From assembly GCA_964627195.1 (NCBI GenBank), contig CAZVJU010000009.1:1-40602 (forward strand): 40,602 nt of DNA, read 5' to 3'. Source of the stretch: CAZVJU01 sp964627195 (GTDB lineage: Bacteria > Patescibacteriota > Microgenomatia > UBA8517). Under the pieces are notes generated by a model that was given only the letters and a program-made list of their open reading frames with translations, ran no database searches and was not told where the DNA came from. The position numbers and the translations under genes were made by a program. Shown here in pieces: positions 39,951-40,602 of the stretch; position 1 is the first letter of the stretch; each line of letters starts with the position of its first letter.

Positions 39951-40502
39951 TTAATTGGTAGCACCGGCTACCTTTGCTGCTTTACCAGCTTTTCGTCGAA
40001 CCACTTCATCTTTGTATCTAATACCTTTGCCTTTATAAGGTTCTGGAGGGCGAATTCCACGAATGTTAGCAGCTACTTGACCAACGAGTTGTTTGTCTAT
40101 ACCCTCTACCGTTATGTCGCTCTTTACCACTTTGAAAGTTATACCCCCTGGTGCCTTTACCTTAACCGGGTGAGAAAAGCCTATTAAAATAGTGAGTGTA
40201 TCGCCCGTTACTTCGGCCCTATAACCCGTACCAACCAGCTCCAAAGTCTTTGACCATCCTTTGGTAACCCCAGTAACCATATTTGCAAGAAGCGCTCTTG
40301 TAGTACCAAATAAGGCTTTATTCTGACCGGTTTCTTTCTTTATCGAAACCTTAATCTCATCCTCAGTTTTCTCAATATTTAGCCCTTTGGGAAGGTTCTG
40401 AGTAAGCTCGCCTTTCGGTCCCTTAATCTTTGTAGAGCGATCATCAGTTTCTACACTAACCCCCTCAGGTATTTGAATTGCTAATTTGCCTATTCTACTC
40501 AT
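39951..40502 (-). CDS. rplF: 50S ribosomal protein L6
   Basis: The 183-residue L6 has MSRIGKLAIQIPEGVSV at the start, GPKGELTQ, TRALLANMVTGVTKGWSKTLELVGTGYRAEV and the C-terminal motif IRGIRPPEPYKGKGIRYKDEVVRRKAGKA. It lies near the factor-binding site of the large subunit. The upstream gap carries another hairpin repeat. Confidence 0.97.
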   Translation of the reverse strand: MSRIGKLAIQIPEGVSVETDDRSTKIKGPKGELTQNLPKGLNIEKTEDEIKVSIKKETGQNKALFGTTRALLANMVTGVTKGWSKTLELVGTGYRAEVTGDTLTILIGFSHPVKVKAPGGITFKVVKSDITVEGIDKQLVGQVAANIRGIRPPEPYKGKGIRYKDEVVRRKAGKAAKVAGATN

Positions 40503-40547
40503 TGTATTTTATTTCTTTGCCAGACTTTTTTTGTAAAGAAAGTCTGG
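40503..40547 (-). repeat. Hairpin repeat, copy C (upstream of rplF), inverted orientation
   Basis: On the minus strand CCAGACTTT pairs with AAAGTCTGG across a short A/T-rich centre (stem 40520-40528 and 40539-40547), followed by CAAAGAAATAAAAT, the same tail as copies A and B but in the other orientation. A fourth ATACC-type hairpin, TCGCAAC-AA-GTTGCGA, then follows at 40560-40575 with GGTATCTT after it. Confidence 0.65.
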
Positions 40548-40602
40548 ATGACGTACTCCTCGCAACAAGTTGCGAAGGTATCTTGCGATACGTATGTCTT
40601 CT

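Overview
The window looks like a chromosomal segment of a Candidate Phyla Radiation (Patescibacteria) bacterium, most likely of the Microgenomates type. Supporting signs are a low-GC genome, many short overlapping genes, no rpmD (ribosomal protein L30) between rpsE and rplO, a divergent small-genome gene set, TGA used as an ordinary stop (standard code 11), and an archaeal-style mevalonate operon in an otherwise bacterial genome. The lineage call is inference; no rRNA gene is present to confirm it. One run of 10 N (35641-35650) marks a scaffold join of unknown true length.

Layout. (1) 1-2424, minus: a pyrimidine operon pyrB-pyrE-pyrF (pyrF cut by the window edge). Its leader holds a promoter, a 19-codon leader ORF with a U-run, and two tandem intrinsic terminators, arranged like enterobacterial UTP-sensing attenuation. 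(2) 2742-7388, minus: RNase Y without a membrane anchor, RecX with an in-frame repeat-derived segment, and RecA interrupted by a 450-residue intein in its Walker A loop. (3) 7450-11290, mostly plus: small accessory genes (two unknowns, HNH nuclease-like, DHH phosphoesterase, Nudix hydrolase, Phd/PIN toxin-antitoxin), then tRNA-Pro(GGG) and a decayed tRNA-like sequence. (4) 11287-19756: hexulose-phosphate-synthase-like enzyme, stomatin-like protein, HD protein, a duplicated four-helix membrane protein, TSUP transporter, GalE, a Zn/Mn-type ABC transporter pair, an M3 oligopeptidase and a Ser/Thr/Pro-rich anchored protein.

(5) 19845-29310, minus: ten genes, mostly overlapping or nearly touching, that run from acetyl-CoA to polyprenyl diphosphate: HMG-CoA reductase, HMG-CoA synthase, SCP2-type thiolase, DUF35 scaffold, mevalonate kinase, mevalonate-(di)phosphate decarboxylase, isopentenyl phosphate kinase, type I IPP isomerase, trans-prenyl synthase and a C-terminally extended cis-prenyl synthase. 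No phosphomevalonate kinase is seen, while isopentenyl phosphate kinase is present. This favours the route mevalonate -> mevalonate 5-phosphate -> isopentenyl phosphate -> IPP. An ECF-type sigma factor gene is divergent from the operon and shares short CGTGAT boxes with its upstream region.

(6) 30081-40602, minus: the spc/alpha ribosomal cluster (rplF, rplR, rpsE, rplO, secY, adk, map, infA, rpmJ, rpsM, rpsK, rpsD, rpoA, rplQ, rplM, rpsI), followed 22 bp later by a highly divergent second cis-prenyltransferase homologue. The gaps in this cluster carry families of small hairpin repeats. The strongest leads are the pyr attenuator, the complete archaeal-type mevalonate operon with its two unusual cis-prenyltransferases, the P-loop RecA intein, the duplicated membrane protein and the hairpin families.
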